This document shows, piece after piece, positions 18,297 through 26,116 of a DNA stretch of 41,253 bases (the first letter of the stretch is position 1; each line of letters opens with the position of its first letter). The position numbers and the translations under genes are program-made. The stretch is taken from contig CAJULV010000020.1 of the NCBI GenBank assembly GCA_910587555.1, forward strand, positions 24,046-65,298, written 5' to 3'. This DNA comes from an uncultured Acetatifactor sp. (GTDB lineage: Bacteria; Bacillota; Clostridia; Lachnospirales; Lachnospiraceae). The notes under the pieces are model-generated. The model made no database searches. It was given only the letters and a program-made list of their open reading frames with translations, and was not told where the DNA came from.

Positions 18297-18476
18297 TCAG
18301 TCAACAGTGATAACCTGCTTCTTGTTATAAGAACCGCAGGCCCTGCATACTCTGTGAGGCACCATCAATGCGCCGCATTTGCTGCACTTTACCAGAGTGG
18401 GAGCGCTCATCTTCCAGTTTGCTCTCCTCTTATCCCTTCTGCTTTTGGAAGATTTATTCTTAGGACAAATAGACAT
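18297..18476 (-). CDS. rpmF: 50S ribosomal protein L32
   Basis: A 59-residue ribosomal protein found by translating the gap between plsX and the DUF177 gene. It starts MSICPKNKSSKSRRDKRRAN, the L32 signature, and contains the zinc-binding pairs CSKC and CRAC. It starts two bases after the stop of the DUF177 gene with AGGAGG upstream of the ATG. The DUF177-L32 pairing is very common in Firmicutes. Confidence 0.97.
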   Translation of the reverse strand: MSICPKNKSSKSRRDKRRANWKMSAPTLVKCSKCGALMVPHRVCRACGSYNKKQVITVD

Positions 18477-18478
18477 CG

Positions 18479-18994
18479 TTACACCTCCTTATTCTTGTTA
18501 AAGATATCCTGTATCACTGCCATACGTGGGTCGGGAACGAAGGTATCGCACCCGCACTCCCCCTTATTCAGATCCTGCCCGCATACGGGACATATTCCCC
18601 TGCAGTCCTCTTTACACAGAATCTTGGCAGGCCAGTTCACCAAAATCTCGTTGTGTACGAAAGTCTCTACATCAAGCTGACGTTCCTCAGTCAACTCCAG
18701 TTCGTCCGCATCCTCATCCTCTGCTTTCAGAACAACAGTCCTGCAAAACCGCAGTTCCAACTCCGTGGACACCTCCGTCAGACAGCGGTCACAGCCTGTC
18801 TGAAACGTAAGCTTCACACCACCCTCCAGCCTGGCTTTTCCGGCTCCCGCATTCCTGATACGCAGGGATACCGGCGTACTGGCGGTAATCGGAAAACTTC
18901 CCATTCTGCTCTCAAAGCATGTCATCTCCAGCGGCAGTTCTCTGCTGATCTGCATACCTTCAGATGTCAATACATCAGATAAGTTTATTAACAT
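18479..18994 (-). CDS. DUF177 (YceD-family) protein
   Basis: About 171 residues from the ATG at 18994, which has AGGAG six bases upstream; an upstream in-frame start at 19096 would overlap the promoter and is rejected. The family members neighbour rpmF and are linked to 23S rRNA or ribosome maturation. Visible features are a core strand region FQTGCDRCLTEV, a strongly acidic stretch EDEDADELELTEE, and a C-terminal zinc-ribbon-like CKEDCRGICPVCGQDLNKGEC with five cysteines. It is transcribed from the strong promoter at 19065-19093 and precedes rpmF by two bases. Confidence 0.92.
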   Translation of the reverse strand: MLINLSDVLTSEGMQISRELPLEMTCFESRMGSFPITASTPVSLRIRNAGAGKARLEGGVKLTFQTGCDRCLTEVSTELELRFCRTVVLKAEDEDADELELTEERQLDVETFVHNEILVNWPAKILCKEDCRGICPVCGQDLNKGECGCDTFVPDPRMAVIQDIFNKNKEV

Positions 18995-19064
18995 GGCGGC
19001 TCCTATGCTCATGTGGGCACGAATAACATTCACACCGGGAATCTTTCGCTTCACATACTGCTTT

Positions 19065-19093
19065 ATTATAGTCCGGACACTTCCGTTTGTCAA
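19065..19093 (-). promoter_or_regulatory. Strong sigma-A promoter of the DUF177-rpmF operon
   Basis: Minus-strand consensus TTGACA (19093-19088) and consensus TATAAT (19070-19065) with a 17-base spacer. The transcript start would lie about 65 bases before the DUF177 start codon. This matches the constitutive, high expression expected for a ribosomal protein operon. Confidence 0.9.
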
Positions 19094-19157
19094 CAATTTT
19101 TTCCAGATTATCGTTTATTTTTTGCCAGCTTTTTTGCGGACCGCTAACTCTCCCCGG

Positions 19158-20036
19158 CTAATCCGCCTGTCTGGACCTCAGCCACTGTCTGACAGCGCCG
19201 GACACAATACGGTCCGAATAGATACCGTCGACGCCCTGGTTGATTCTCCGGTGCCCTTCTCCCTCATCATTCACGGTATGGACAAAGATCTTTATATCGC
19301 TGTCCCGCAGTTCCCTCTGCATCTTCACATTATCGTTCCACAAAGACGACTGCACAGTCAGCACGGGAATGCTTTTCTCTGCCATAAAATCCAGTACCTC
19401 CTGCCCTCCCGGATAATCTATATAATATAATGTCCAGATTACATGCTCAAAATCGTACACGGACATGACCTCATCATACATTTCCTTGTAATAGATCTGG
19501 ACAATCACCCTGGAAAGTACATCCTCGTAGCCATTCTTCACAGCCGTATCCACAAAAATCCGAAAATCCTCCTTCACTGTGGCGGAATATTTGGTATCCG
19601 TCACAAAATAGATATCCGGATACCTGTCCATGATAGCAAACCAGTCTTCCAGAAGCATCGGCTTGTATTTATCGTCAATAGGCGCCTCCAGGAATTCCCG
19701 GGCCGTAACCGCCCACTGCTCCTCCTCAGTCCATCCGAAATCCGCTGCCTGGCCCAAATCCGAGTCCCAATCATGCCTGAGAACCATGACACCATCGGAC
19801 GTAAATCTGATATCCGCTTCAAATACCCGCCCGCCCAGGGAATAATTATATAAAAAAGCGTCTTTGGAGTTGGTCATGATATCTCCCTCTTTCGTCTGTC
19901 CAAGTGCATGGCATATCATAGGATACTTTTCATACCAGGGCAGTGCCTGAACCCTGGTCCGCGCCAGTGACATGCCCGTAAACAAAAGCAGACATGCGGC
20001 GGCAATTCCGCATGCGTACATGATTTTCTTTTTCAT
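19158..20036 (-). CDS. Glycerophosphodiester phosphodiesterase family protein, membrane-anchored or secreted
   Basis: A 292-residue protein with an N-terminal hydrophobic signal/anchor (about residues 5-25). The GDPD fold shows ICHALGQ (first catalytic histidine), FEADIRFTSDGVMVLRHD (metal ligands and second histidine), then YFVTDTKY and the C-terminal VHTVNDEGEGHRRINQGVDGIYSD. The canonical HRG is replaced by HALG, as in a recognised clostridial subgroup. It would cleave glycerophosphodiesters outside the cell. The ATG overlaps the stop of the upstream lipoteichoic-acid-synthase-like gene (ATGA), so the two are coupled. Polyglycerol-phosphate turnover is an inference from that coupling. Confidence 0.86.
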   Translation of the reverse strand: MKKKIMYACGIAAACLLLFTGMSLARTRVQALPWYEKYPMICHALGQTKEGDIMTNSKDAFLYNYSLGGRVFEADIRFTSDGVMVLRHDWDSDLGQAADFGWTEEEQWAVTAREFLEAPIDDKYKPMLLEDWFAIMDRYPDIYFVTDTKYSATVKEDFRIFVDTAVKNGYEDVLSRVIVQIYYKEMYDEVMSVYDFEHVIWTLYYIDYPGGQEVLDFMAEKSIPVLTVQSSLWNDNVKMQRELRDSDIKIFVHTVNDEGEGHRRINQGVDGIYSDRIVSGAVRQWLRSRQAD

Positions 20037-22033
20037 TTCTCCCCCGCTTTTTCAAATATACCGCTCAGATAGCCCTCCTCATAAAGCTGATTGTACTGCA
20101 GCATCCTGTATTGCCGGATTTTATCCGTATCCCATATGTCGGAAATCTCCATTAAATTCCCGTCTCTATCGAGGCAGCCTCTCTGTGTCAAAACCGGATA
20201 CGTCTCATACAGCCCCATAAGGTAACGATAAAAAGGCGGCAGCTTAAGCCCGGCACACTCCATCAAAACGGCCGGCAGATAGTTGGCACTCATATCCCCA
20301 TATTCCACCCAGTCCACGTCATAATTTGCCCAGATGACATAGGGCACAATATATTTTTGCAGATTCCGTTCTTGTTCAGACAGTTCCCTTCCGGAGAAAA
20401 CCGCATTGTAGAAGTCATCCTTCAGCAACGGCTGATGGTCGCCGAACATACAAATTATGACAGGTTCGTCTTCATTTTGAAAATACGCCACAGCCTCCGC
20501 AAAGGCATCATCCGATATTTTCAGCAGATTGATATAAGTCTGCAGGTCATAAAGATACCCTGCGTCTCCTGCGGGAATACCACCCACATTTACCACATCG
20601 ATATCCAGGGGAATTTCCCCGTAATATCCGCCATGGTTCTGAATTGTCACGTCAAACAGAAAAAAAGGGGTATCGGGGTCCCTGTTTTCATATCTGTAGA
20701 TAATTTCCCTGTAATTACAGGCATCCGAAATAAAATTCCTGACATATGAACAGGGCACCTCCCATATTCCCTGATGAATGAACATACGGAATCCAAAATA
20801 GCCATACACCCGATTCCGGCTCCACGCCATCTCCCCGCTGGGGTGCATGGACATGGTTTGGTAGCCCTGCTCCTCCAGTATCCTCGCCAGGGAAGGCATG
20901 TCATGCCGTACCTGGTTTTGATAAGGGATTACCGCCGGAGAAAGCAATGCTAAAGAATTGCCGGTAAGGGCTTCGAATTCCGTATTGGCAGTGAGTCCTC
21001 CCAGAATGGATACATACAGGGTACCCTTCAGCGTATTCTCTTCCAGGCTGTCGGTAAAGGGCATAAAAGGCTCTGTGGTTTCCAGCTGTCCCAGCATACG
21101 CGGGTCGCTCCAGGCCTCGTTCATAATCATGATGATATGGGGCTTTTTATCCGCCTCCTGCGGTTTCCCGTATTCCTCCACCGCAGCCTGTGCAACCGCC
21201 TGTACCGTCTCCTGGGAGTATTCCCCGGGGATGTCTATCCTGCTGTCCTTCCACAGAAGAAAATAACTCAGGCAGGCGCCATTCAATTCCCTTGTGTCTG
21301 CCATTAACCAGTAATTGATTACGAACTCTTTTCCCAGCGGATTCTCCGTATCCATTACAATGTAATACCATCCCCCAATGAACAGCACCGCAGCCAGGCT
21401 GACAGCCACATGAATCCATCTGCGCATGCATATCCGTATCCGGGAGCCTGCCGCAACAAAAAACAGGAAATAAATTACGGAATATAACGCTTCCGGCGAC
21501 AGGGTGTAGTCATAATTGTCCATCACGGACATTGCAGTACCTGCCGCTTTCAGGTCGCTTGGCATCAGGAAATCCCCGCGGAACTTCCATATGTAATATT
21601 CTGTCAGAAACACGATCAGAAAAAAACCGCTTCCGACTCCCAGCGCAACTGCACTGCTCTGGGTAAATATAAAGAACAGCAGCCAGACACAGAGAATAAA
21701 TGCTATTGTAAGCGGTACCACCCCATCCATTATCCGGCTTGTATCGTGAACCGGAATCTCCATCCTCACGAAAATCTTCTTTGGGACAAAACATAGATAA
21801 ACTGCCAGCAGGGGAAGCGATATCCGGTTGGAAAGTCCAGGAAGAATCAGAAAAATACCGCTGAGCAAAGCCAGACACACACAGATCGCCAGCCTTTTGG
21901 GCATCCCGTCCCACGCAAAAGCCGCCAGGACCAGCATAAATGACGTCACAAACGCAGAAAAGAGAATTCTCGCCGTCTTCCTGCGCATATTCTTCATATT
22001 GTCTTTGAGTTTCTCCCTGATACCGGAAATCAT
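20033..22033 (-). CDS. LTA synthase-like sulfatase-fold membrane enzyme
   Basis: About 666 residues from the ATG at 22033; the start is uncertain because AAGGAG lies some 13 bases upstream and an ATG at 22093 is also in frame. Several hydrophobic helices fill the first 250 residues. The extracellular sulfatase-type domain then shows MNEAWSD (metal-binding glutamate), GGLTANTEFEALTG (catalytic threonine) and MFGDHQPLL (metal-binding Asp-His). These match LtaS-type phosphoglycerol transferases that build polyglycerol-phosphate from phosphatidylglycerol. The spacing between the glutamate and the threonine (42 residues) fits LtaS. The specific polymer made is not certain. Confidence 0.88.
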   Translation of the reverse strand: MISGIREKLKDNMKNMRRKTARILFSAFVTSFMLVLAAFAWDGMPKRLAICVCLALLSGIFLILPGLSNRISLPLLAVYLCFVPKKIFVRMEIPVHDTSRIMDGVVPLTIAFILCVWLLFFIFTQSSAVALGVGSGFFLIVFLTEYYIWKFRGDFLMPSDLKAAGTAMSVMDNYDYTLSPEALYSVIYFLFFVAAGSRIRICMRRWIHVAVSLAAVLFIGGWYYIVMDTENPLGKEFVINYWLMADTRELNGACLSYFLLWKDSRIDIPGEYSQETVQAVAQAAVEEYGKPQEADKKPHIIMIMNEAWSDPRMLGQLETTEPFMPFTDSLEENTLKGTLYVSILGGLTANTEFEALTGNSLALLSPAVIPYQNQVRHDMPSLARILEEQGYQTMSMHPSGEMAWSRNRVYGYFGFRMFIHQGIWEVPCSYVRNFISDACNYREIIYRYENRDPDTPFFLFDVTIQNHGGYYGEIPLDIDVVNVGGIPAGDAGYLYDLQTYINLLKISDDAFAEAVAYFQNEDEPVIICMFGDHQPLLKDDFYNAVFSGRELSEQERNLQKYIVPYVIWANYDVDWVEYGDMSANYLPAVLMECAGLKLPPFYRYLMGLYETYPVLTQRGCLDRDGNLMEISDIWDTDKIRQYRMLQYNQLYEEGYLSGIFEKAGEK

Positions 22034-22119
22034 ATGCGATCCGTTTCTCCTTCCGCTGCCTGGAACGTATTTGAAAATGCATAAGAACTGCATTGGAATA
22101 TTTCTCCATTTCGATACGC

Positions 22120-22148
22120 ATTATATCATCTTTAAGCAAAGTCATCAA
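22120..22148 (-). promoter_or_regulatory. Promoter of the LTA synthase-GDPD operon with operator-like repeats
   Basis: Minus-strand TTGATG (22148-22143) and TATAAT (22125-22120), spacer 17. A near-perfect palindrome ATGCTTTAAGCAT (22148-22160) abuts the -35. Its CTTTAAGCA core is repeated directly at 22130-22138, 21 bases away, inside the spacer. The divergent gene encodes a small XRE repressor, a plausible binder. Confidence 0.7.
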
Positions 22149-22231
22149 TGCTTTAAGCATACTTTTGTTGCCCTAGAGTTATCCGCAAAACAATACAATG
22201 AAAATAATTATAATAAAGGAGGGATTTGCAT

Positions 22232-22522
22232 ATGATTTATGGATTAGGAAAGCGCTTACAGGAACAAAGAATGTTAAAAAACCTTTCCCAAAAAGAAGTT
22301 GCCGCTTCTGTCGGCGTATCGGCGTCAATTATTTCCAATTATGAAAGCAGTGAACGAACTCCCAGCGTTGAAATCTTAATGGCTTTAGCCCGTCTGTACC
22401 ATTGTTCCACTGATTATTTGCTTGGTTTTGAAAAAGAGGAAAAAGAAAAATTTCTGGATGTTTCCATGTTGAATAACGAACAGCGGAAATTGCTTCAGCA
22501 TTTCCTTATAAGCATAAAATAA
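22232..22522 (+). CDS. Small XRE-family transcriptional regulator
   Basis: A 96-residue DNA-binding protein. The helix-turn-helix of the Cro/CI type spans most of it: LGKRLQEQRMLKNLSQKEVA, then VGVSASIISNYESSERTPS and LARLYHCSTDYLLG. The ATG at 22232 has AAAGGAGG at the right distance; a TTG six bases earlier is not preferred. The gene is divergent from the LTA synthase operon and shares its intergenic region, so regulation of that operon or of itself is plausible. It is more AT-rich than the flanking genes. A TATAAT (22209-22214) is present without a good -35, and is perhaps too close to the ribosome binding site. Confidence 0.9.
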   Translation: MIYGLGKRLQEQRMLKNLSQKEVAASVGVSASIISNYESSERTPSVEILMALARLYHCSTDYLLGFEKEEKEKFLDVSMLNNEQRKLLQHFLISIK

Positions 22523-22525
22523 AAA

Positions 22526-22621
22526 GAGATGCCGGGAAATATCCTTCGCACACAATATATGTTTGTGAATTACGGTGTATCACAGCATATATTGTGGGCA
22601 CACAGTCATTTCCGACATCCC
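22526..22621 (+). repeat. Long imperfect hairpin downstream of the XRE gene
   Basis: A roughly 96-base inverted repeat begins four bases after the XRE stop codon. Its perfect core arms are CACAATATATG (22551-22561) and CATATATTGTG (22586-22596). The stem extends inward through GTGA/TCAC and outward, imperfectly, through GAGATGCCGGGAAAT and ATTTCCGACATCC. A CTTTTCATTTT stretch follows, so it may act as a terminator. Its size also suits a small non-autonomous mobile element. Confidence 0.6.
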
Positions 22622-22701
22622 TTTTCATTTTGTGGCAGACGTATCCGTTGCCTACTCCTGGTACTCCCAGCTGGAAAAACCTTCCCTCGTGTTCACATTG
22701 T

Positions 22702-22758
22702 GAAAGAACATCTTCCTTAGGAAAGATCTTCTTCCTTAGGAAAGAACATCTTCCTTAA
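22702..22758 (-). repeat. Triple 19-bp tandem repeat at the end of the hydrogenase gene
   Basis: Three consecutive 19-base units at 22702-22720, 22721-22739 and 22740-22758, differing at only a few positions. On the minus strand each unit is TAA followed by GGAA-N8-TTCC or a close variant. The first TAA is the hydrogenase stop codon, and the following TAAs fall 19 bases apart, covering all three frames. Confidence 0.85.
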
Positions 22759-24275
22759 GAAGGGGATTTTTCCTCGGAATGGACATCTCCCGGCACGGCC
22801 TCCTTCGCCTGGGCTTTGAACTTAGCCACTTCCTTTGCGGCCTGGGCGATTGCGATATTGGTCCCCGCACCGGCCACACAGCCCCCGGGGCACGCCATCC
22901 CTTCAATCAGGCAGCCGTTCTTCTTCCCTGCCTTGGCAAGAAGCAGCATTTTCCTGCAGTCCGTCAGCCCTTCCGCATGCTCGATTTTCACTTCCGTATC
23001 CGGATAATAGGTTTTAATGCATTCTTCAATGGCTCCGGCCACGCCGCCCGCAACGCCATAGCCTCTGCCGGCACCCGTAGCGTCCTCCATTTCGTCCATT
23101 GCCTTTATCTCGTCCAGCAGAATTCCCCTCGCCTCAAACATGCCTGTCAATTCCTCGAAGGTGATGACAAAATCCACATCGGAACGAATTGTCCTGCGGC
23201 TTGCCTCCAGCTTCTTGGATGCACAGGGTCCGATAAACACCACCGAAGCGTCCGAATGCTCCTGTTTGATCAATCTTGCAGTAGCTACCATGGGCGTCAG
23301 GGCATTGCTGATTTTGTCAATCGTCTCAGGGAACAGATGCTTTGCCATCACGGACCAGGACGGGCAGCAGGAAGTCAGTGCAAAAGACTGTTTGCCGGAA
23401 GCAACCTCATTCACATAGTGTTCCGCTTCTGCCATACAACCCAAATCCGCGCCGATTGCCGTCTCATAGACATCCGCAAATCCCAGTTCCTTCAATGCGG
23501 TCTTGAACATCTCCGGCGTCACCTTTGGCCCGAACTGTCCCACAAAGGCCGGCGCCACTTGCGCTATAATTTTCTTCCCTGACTGCATGGCACGAATAAG
23601 CTGGAATATCTGTGATTTATCCGCTATGGCACCGAACGGGCAGCTCACCATACACATACCGCAGGAAACGCACATCTCATTATCGATATAGGCACGCCCG
23701 AATCTGTCGGATTTGATGGCATTGACGCCGCAGGCCGCCTTACAGGGACGCTCTTTGTGGCAGATGGCATCATATGGACAGACATCCTTGCACTTTCCGC
23801 ATTTTATGCATTTTTCCTGATCAATGACGGATTTGCCGTTGACCATGGAAATCGCGCCCTTGGGACAGACGCTTTGGCAGGGATGGGCCACACAGCCCAT
23901 GCAGGAGCTTGTCACCTCATAATGATTCTCCGGGCATGCGTTGCACGCGGAAGGGATAACCTGCATCAGAGGCGGCTCATAGTATTTCTCCCCGATATTG
24001 CTCTCCTCCAGGCCCTGGGTCAGGTGCCCGGGATGCTCCCTGTTCTCAGGCCGCAGGCTCATCCCCATGGCCAGTCGAATGCGCTCACGGATTATGGCTC
24101 TGTCACGGTAGACGCTCTCCCTGTACAGCGGCTCTTCATAATCTACAATCTGATAGGGAAGCGCTTCCATATCGTCCTTCAGGTTGGATGAATTGTATGC
24201 CAGGTTTGCGACTTCCTTGAAAACCCGACGCCTGCGCTGCCGAACCGGGGTATCGATTCCTCTCATACTGCTCAT
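22755..24275 (-). CDS. [FeFe] hydrogenase-like iron-sulfur protein (non-canonical H-cluster motifs)
   Basis: About 506 residues from the ATG at 24275, which has AAGGAG ten bases upstream. The N-terminus is basic (RQRRRRVFKEVANLAY). The ferredoxin part contains CNACP, CMGCVAHPC, CIKCGKCKDVCP and CVSCGMCMVSCP, enough for about three or four 4Fe-4S clusters. The catalytic H domain shows L1 TSCCPSW (301-307), L2 GPCASKK (349-355) and L3 EGMACPGGCVAG (458-469). All four H-cluster cysteines and the proton-relay cysteine are present, but L2 has Gly where prototypes have Met, and L3 lacks the usual GGGQP ending. This resembles group B or other non-prototypical monomeric hydrogenases. Activity in H2 production, uptake or sensing cannot be assigned. 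No maturase is in the window. Confidence 0.88.
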   Translation of the reverse strand: MSSMRGIDTPVRQRRRRVFKEVANLAYNSSNLKDDMEALPYQIVDYEEPLYRESVYRDRAIIRERIRLAMGMSLRPENREHPGHLTQGLEESNIGEKYYEPPLMQVIPSACNACPENHYEVTSSCMGCVAHPCQSVCPKGAISMVNGKSVIDQEKCIKCGKCKDVCPYDAICHKERPCKAACGVNAIKSDRFGRAYIDNEMCVSCGMCMVSCPFGAIADKSQIFQLIRAMQSGKKIIAQVAPAFVGQFGPKVTPEMFKTALKELGFADVYETAIGADLGCMAEAEHYVNEVASGKQSFALTSCCPSWSVMAKHLFPETIDKISNALTPMVATARLIKQEHSDASVVFIGPCASKKLEASRRTIRSDVDFVITFEELTGMFEARGILLDEIKAMDEMEDATGAGRGYGVAGGVAGAIEECIKTYYPDTEVKIEHAEGLTDCRKMLLLAKAGKKNGCLIEGMACPGGCVAGAGTNIAIAQAAKEVAKFKAQAKEAVPGDVHSEEKSPS

Positions 24276-24289
24276 AAGCTTGTCTCTCC

Positions 24290-24307
24290 TTGATATTTTT
24301 TTAACAA
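24290..24307 (-). promoter_or_regulatory. Rex-like redox operator before the hydrogenase gene
   Basis: The plus-strand sequence TTGATATTTTTTTAACAA closely matches the Rex consensus TTGTTAA-N4-TTAACAA: one half is perfect, the other 5 of 7. It lies between the promoter candidate and the ribosome binding site, where a bound repressor would block transcription. Rex controls fermentation and hydrogenase genes in clostridia. Confidence 0.55.
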
Positions 24308-24321
24308 TACAACCTGATACT

Positions 24322-24350
24322 ATTAAAACACATTTATACTGCAAACGCAA
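24322..24350 (-). promoter_or_regulatory. Candidate promoter of the hydrogenase gene
   Basis: Minus-strand TTGCGT (24350-24345) and TTTAAT (24327-24322), spacer 17, about 50 bases before the start codon. The -35 is weak. It lies between the end of the GNAT gene and the Rex-like site. Confidence 0.4.
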
Positions 24351-24359
24351 GCCTCAATA

Positions 24360-24962
24360 TCAGGAAGGAAACATTTTTTCGAACTTCTCCACATCCAGCT
24401 TAAATGTAAGCCCGTCATAGACCGCCCCTCTTACATGGCGCATCCCCACAATCCTATTACACTCTGTAAATCCCAGCTTTTCGGCACAGCGCAGCATACG
24501 AAAATTGCCTGACCAGGTCTGAAGATACAGTTCCCGTTTGCCGTTGTCCAGAAAATAACGGATATAAGCCGCCAGGCCCTGGGTTCCCAGCCCTCTTCCC
24601 CAGCAGGAAGACTCGTTCACTTCGACTCCCAGCGCCGGAAAAGACTTCTGCCCCGGCTTCAGGTCTTTTTCATGAATCCACTGAAAATCCTCGTCAATCA
24701 GGTAAGCGTTGACTCCTCCGATATGCAATCCCTCAGACGTATCCAGTTCAAGGGACCAGCGAAATCCCTGTGGCGCTTTTTTCAGCCCTTCCATTTCCTC
24801 TTCCCGAAAGCTTTGAGGATCAAAGGATGCCAAATCTTCCTCCGTCTCCCAGGGCGCATCCCACAAGGCCCATTCTGTTTCTACGGTATTCCATCGGATA
24901 TCATCCTCTATATCGGACTCCCTATAATCACGCAATATAATGTCCTGGTAATAAATCTCCAT
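24360..24962 (-). CDS. GNAT family N-acetyltransferase
   Basis: A 200-residue single-domain acetyltransferase of the RimJ/RimL-like type. It starts with the typical IILRDYRESDIEDDIRWN, has the acetyl-CoA-binding core GRGLGTQGLAAYIRYFLDNG and the later LQTWSGNFRMLRCAEKLGFTECNRI, where the NxRMLRCAEKLGF helix is characteristic. AGGAG lies about nine bases before the ATG. The substrate is unknown. It is followed by the hydrogenase gene after 85 bases but seems to be a separate transcription unit because a promoter lies between. Confidence 0.88.
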   Translation of the reverse strand: MEIYYQDIILRDYRESDIEDDIRWNTVETEWALWDAPWETEEDLASFDPQSFREEEMEGLKKAPQGFRWSLELDTSEGLHIGGVNAYLIDEDFQWIHEKDLKPGQKSFPALGVEVNESSCWGRGLGTQGLAAYIRYFLDNGKRELYLQTWSGNFRMLRCAEKLGFTECNRIVGMRHVRGAVYDGLTFKLDVEKFEKMFPS

Positions 24963-25237
24963 TCTTGTTTTCTCCTAGGTTTCGGTATCGCCATTCCTGC
25001 CAATGATACTCAAGCGGCTTGAAGAACCTGATAACCATGCAATTTTTCTGATCATTCTCCATAGGACCCTCAATCGTCTTCATCGCCTCCGCAGCGGCGA
25101 ACGCATTGCCGAAACAGCCTATGAGCATCGGCACATTCCCTGCCCCTTTCTCCCGGCATTTTTATGAATAGGGGATAGTCCCTGTCTTGTTCTCAATTCC
25201 TCACCGAAGATTTCTCCCGGTTCGCAGTTGCCGGGCT

Positions 25238-26116
25238 TTACAGGGAAGGAGGCAGCTTCTCTCCAATCATAATCGCCTTTGAATCGCCTCCATGCCCAAT
25301 GTCTTTCGTGACGGCAATGGGTAAATCTGTTCCCGCCGCCTCAAGGATCAGCGTTTCCACGGTTGGGAAGCATTTTTCAGCCTCCATCTGGGTAAAAGTT
25401 CCAAGCAATATACCTGCCGCCTTCTCAAAGGCTCCCAATTGCTGCAGCTGGCGCAGATAGGTTTCTATTTGGGGAGCTGAACCATGGTAGCTTTCCAGCA
25501 GCAGTATCTTTCCTTCCAAATCCGGCATAAATCCCGTACCCGCCAGTTTCAGAAAGCATCGAATGTTTCCCCCGATTACAATTCCCCGCATTTCCTCCCG
25601 CTGAAGAAAATCATAATGAATCCGAAACAAATCATTGCTGCCATTTATGACGGTATTTCGGAAATGATTTATCCGCTCTTTTCCCGAATGGGTTTCTTCC
25701 CCTCCCACATGGCCACAGAGCAGATTGCGTATCTGATACAGTATGGAAGGCTTTCCCGTCTTTGCATAAATCGCATTTACGACCGTGGTTAAATCGCTGT
25801 ATCCCCAGAAAATCTTTCCGCTCTCCGCGATGACATCATAATCCAGATAGGGCAGTATTCCGTTTGCAATGTCCCCTCCCGAGATATCAAAGATTCCCTT
25901 TATACTTCTGTCCCTGTAGAAATCCATCAGCGCCCGGGCACGTTCCCCTGCGCTTTTACCAAATCCGTTTTGTTTTTCATAAATGCAGTCGCTGAAGGAC
26001 ACTTGTAGCCCCATTTTCAGCAAAATGGTTTCCAGCCGTTTTATCTCCCCGTAAGCGGAACGTTTCTGACCGTTTGAACAGCAGACGATTCCGATCCTGT
26101 CTCCGGATTTCAACAT
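25238..26116 (-). CDS. LD-carboxypeptidase family S66 (MccF-like)
   Basis: A 292-residue serine peptidase of family S66, whose members trim muropeptides (LdcA) or give self-immunity to microcin C7 (MccF). The start DRIGIVCCSNGQ is typical. The nucleophile elbow is FWGYSDLTTV, the catalytic glutamate lies in GKILLLESYHG, and the histidine in VTKDIGHGGDSKAIMIG. All three triad positions are present. The ATG has GGGAGG seven bases upstream. It stands alone, without a microcin-like partner, so peptidoglycan recycling and peptide-antibiotic detoxification are both open. Confidence 0.9.
   Translation of the reverse strand: MLKSGDRIGIVCCSNGQKRSAYGEIKRLETILLKMGLQVSFSDCIYEKQNGFGKSAGERARALMDFYRDRSIKGIFDISGGDIANGILPYLDYDVIAESGKIFWGYSDLTTVVNAIYAKTGKPSILYQIRNLLCGHVGGEETHSGKERINHFRNTVINGSNDLFRIHYDFLQREEMRGIVIGGNIRCFLKLAGTGFMPDLEGKILLLESYHGSAPQIETYLRQLQQLGAFEKAAGILLGTFTQMEAEKCFPTVETLILEAAGTDLPIAVTKDIGHGGDSKAIMIGEKLPPSL

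Noticed and set aside
24928..25134. 68-codon minus-strand frame overlapping the start of the GNAT gene
   Set aside because: No ribosome binding site, no recognisable family and it overlaps a well-supported start. It might be a remnant (KNCMVIRFFKPLEYHWQEW looks protein-like), but the evidence is too thin.
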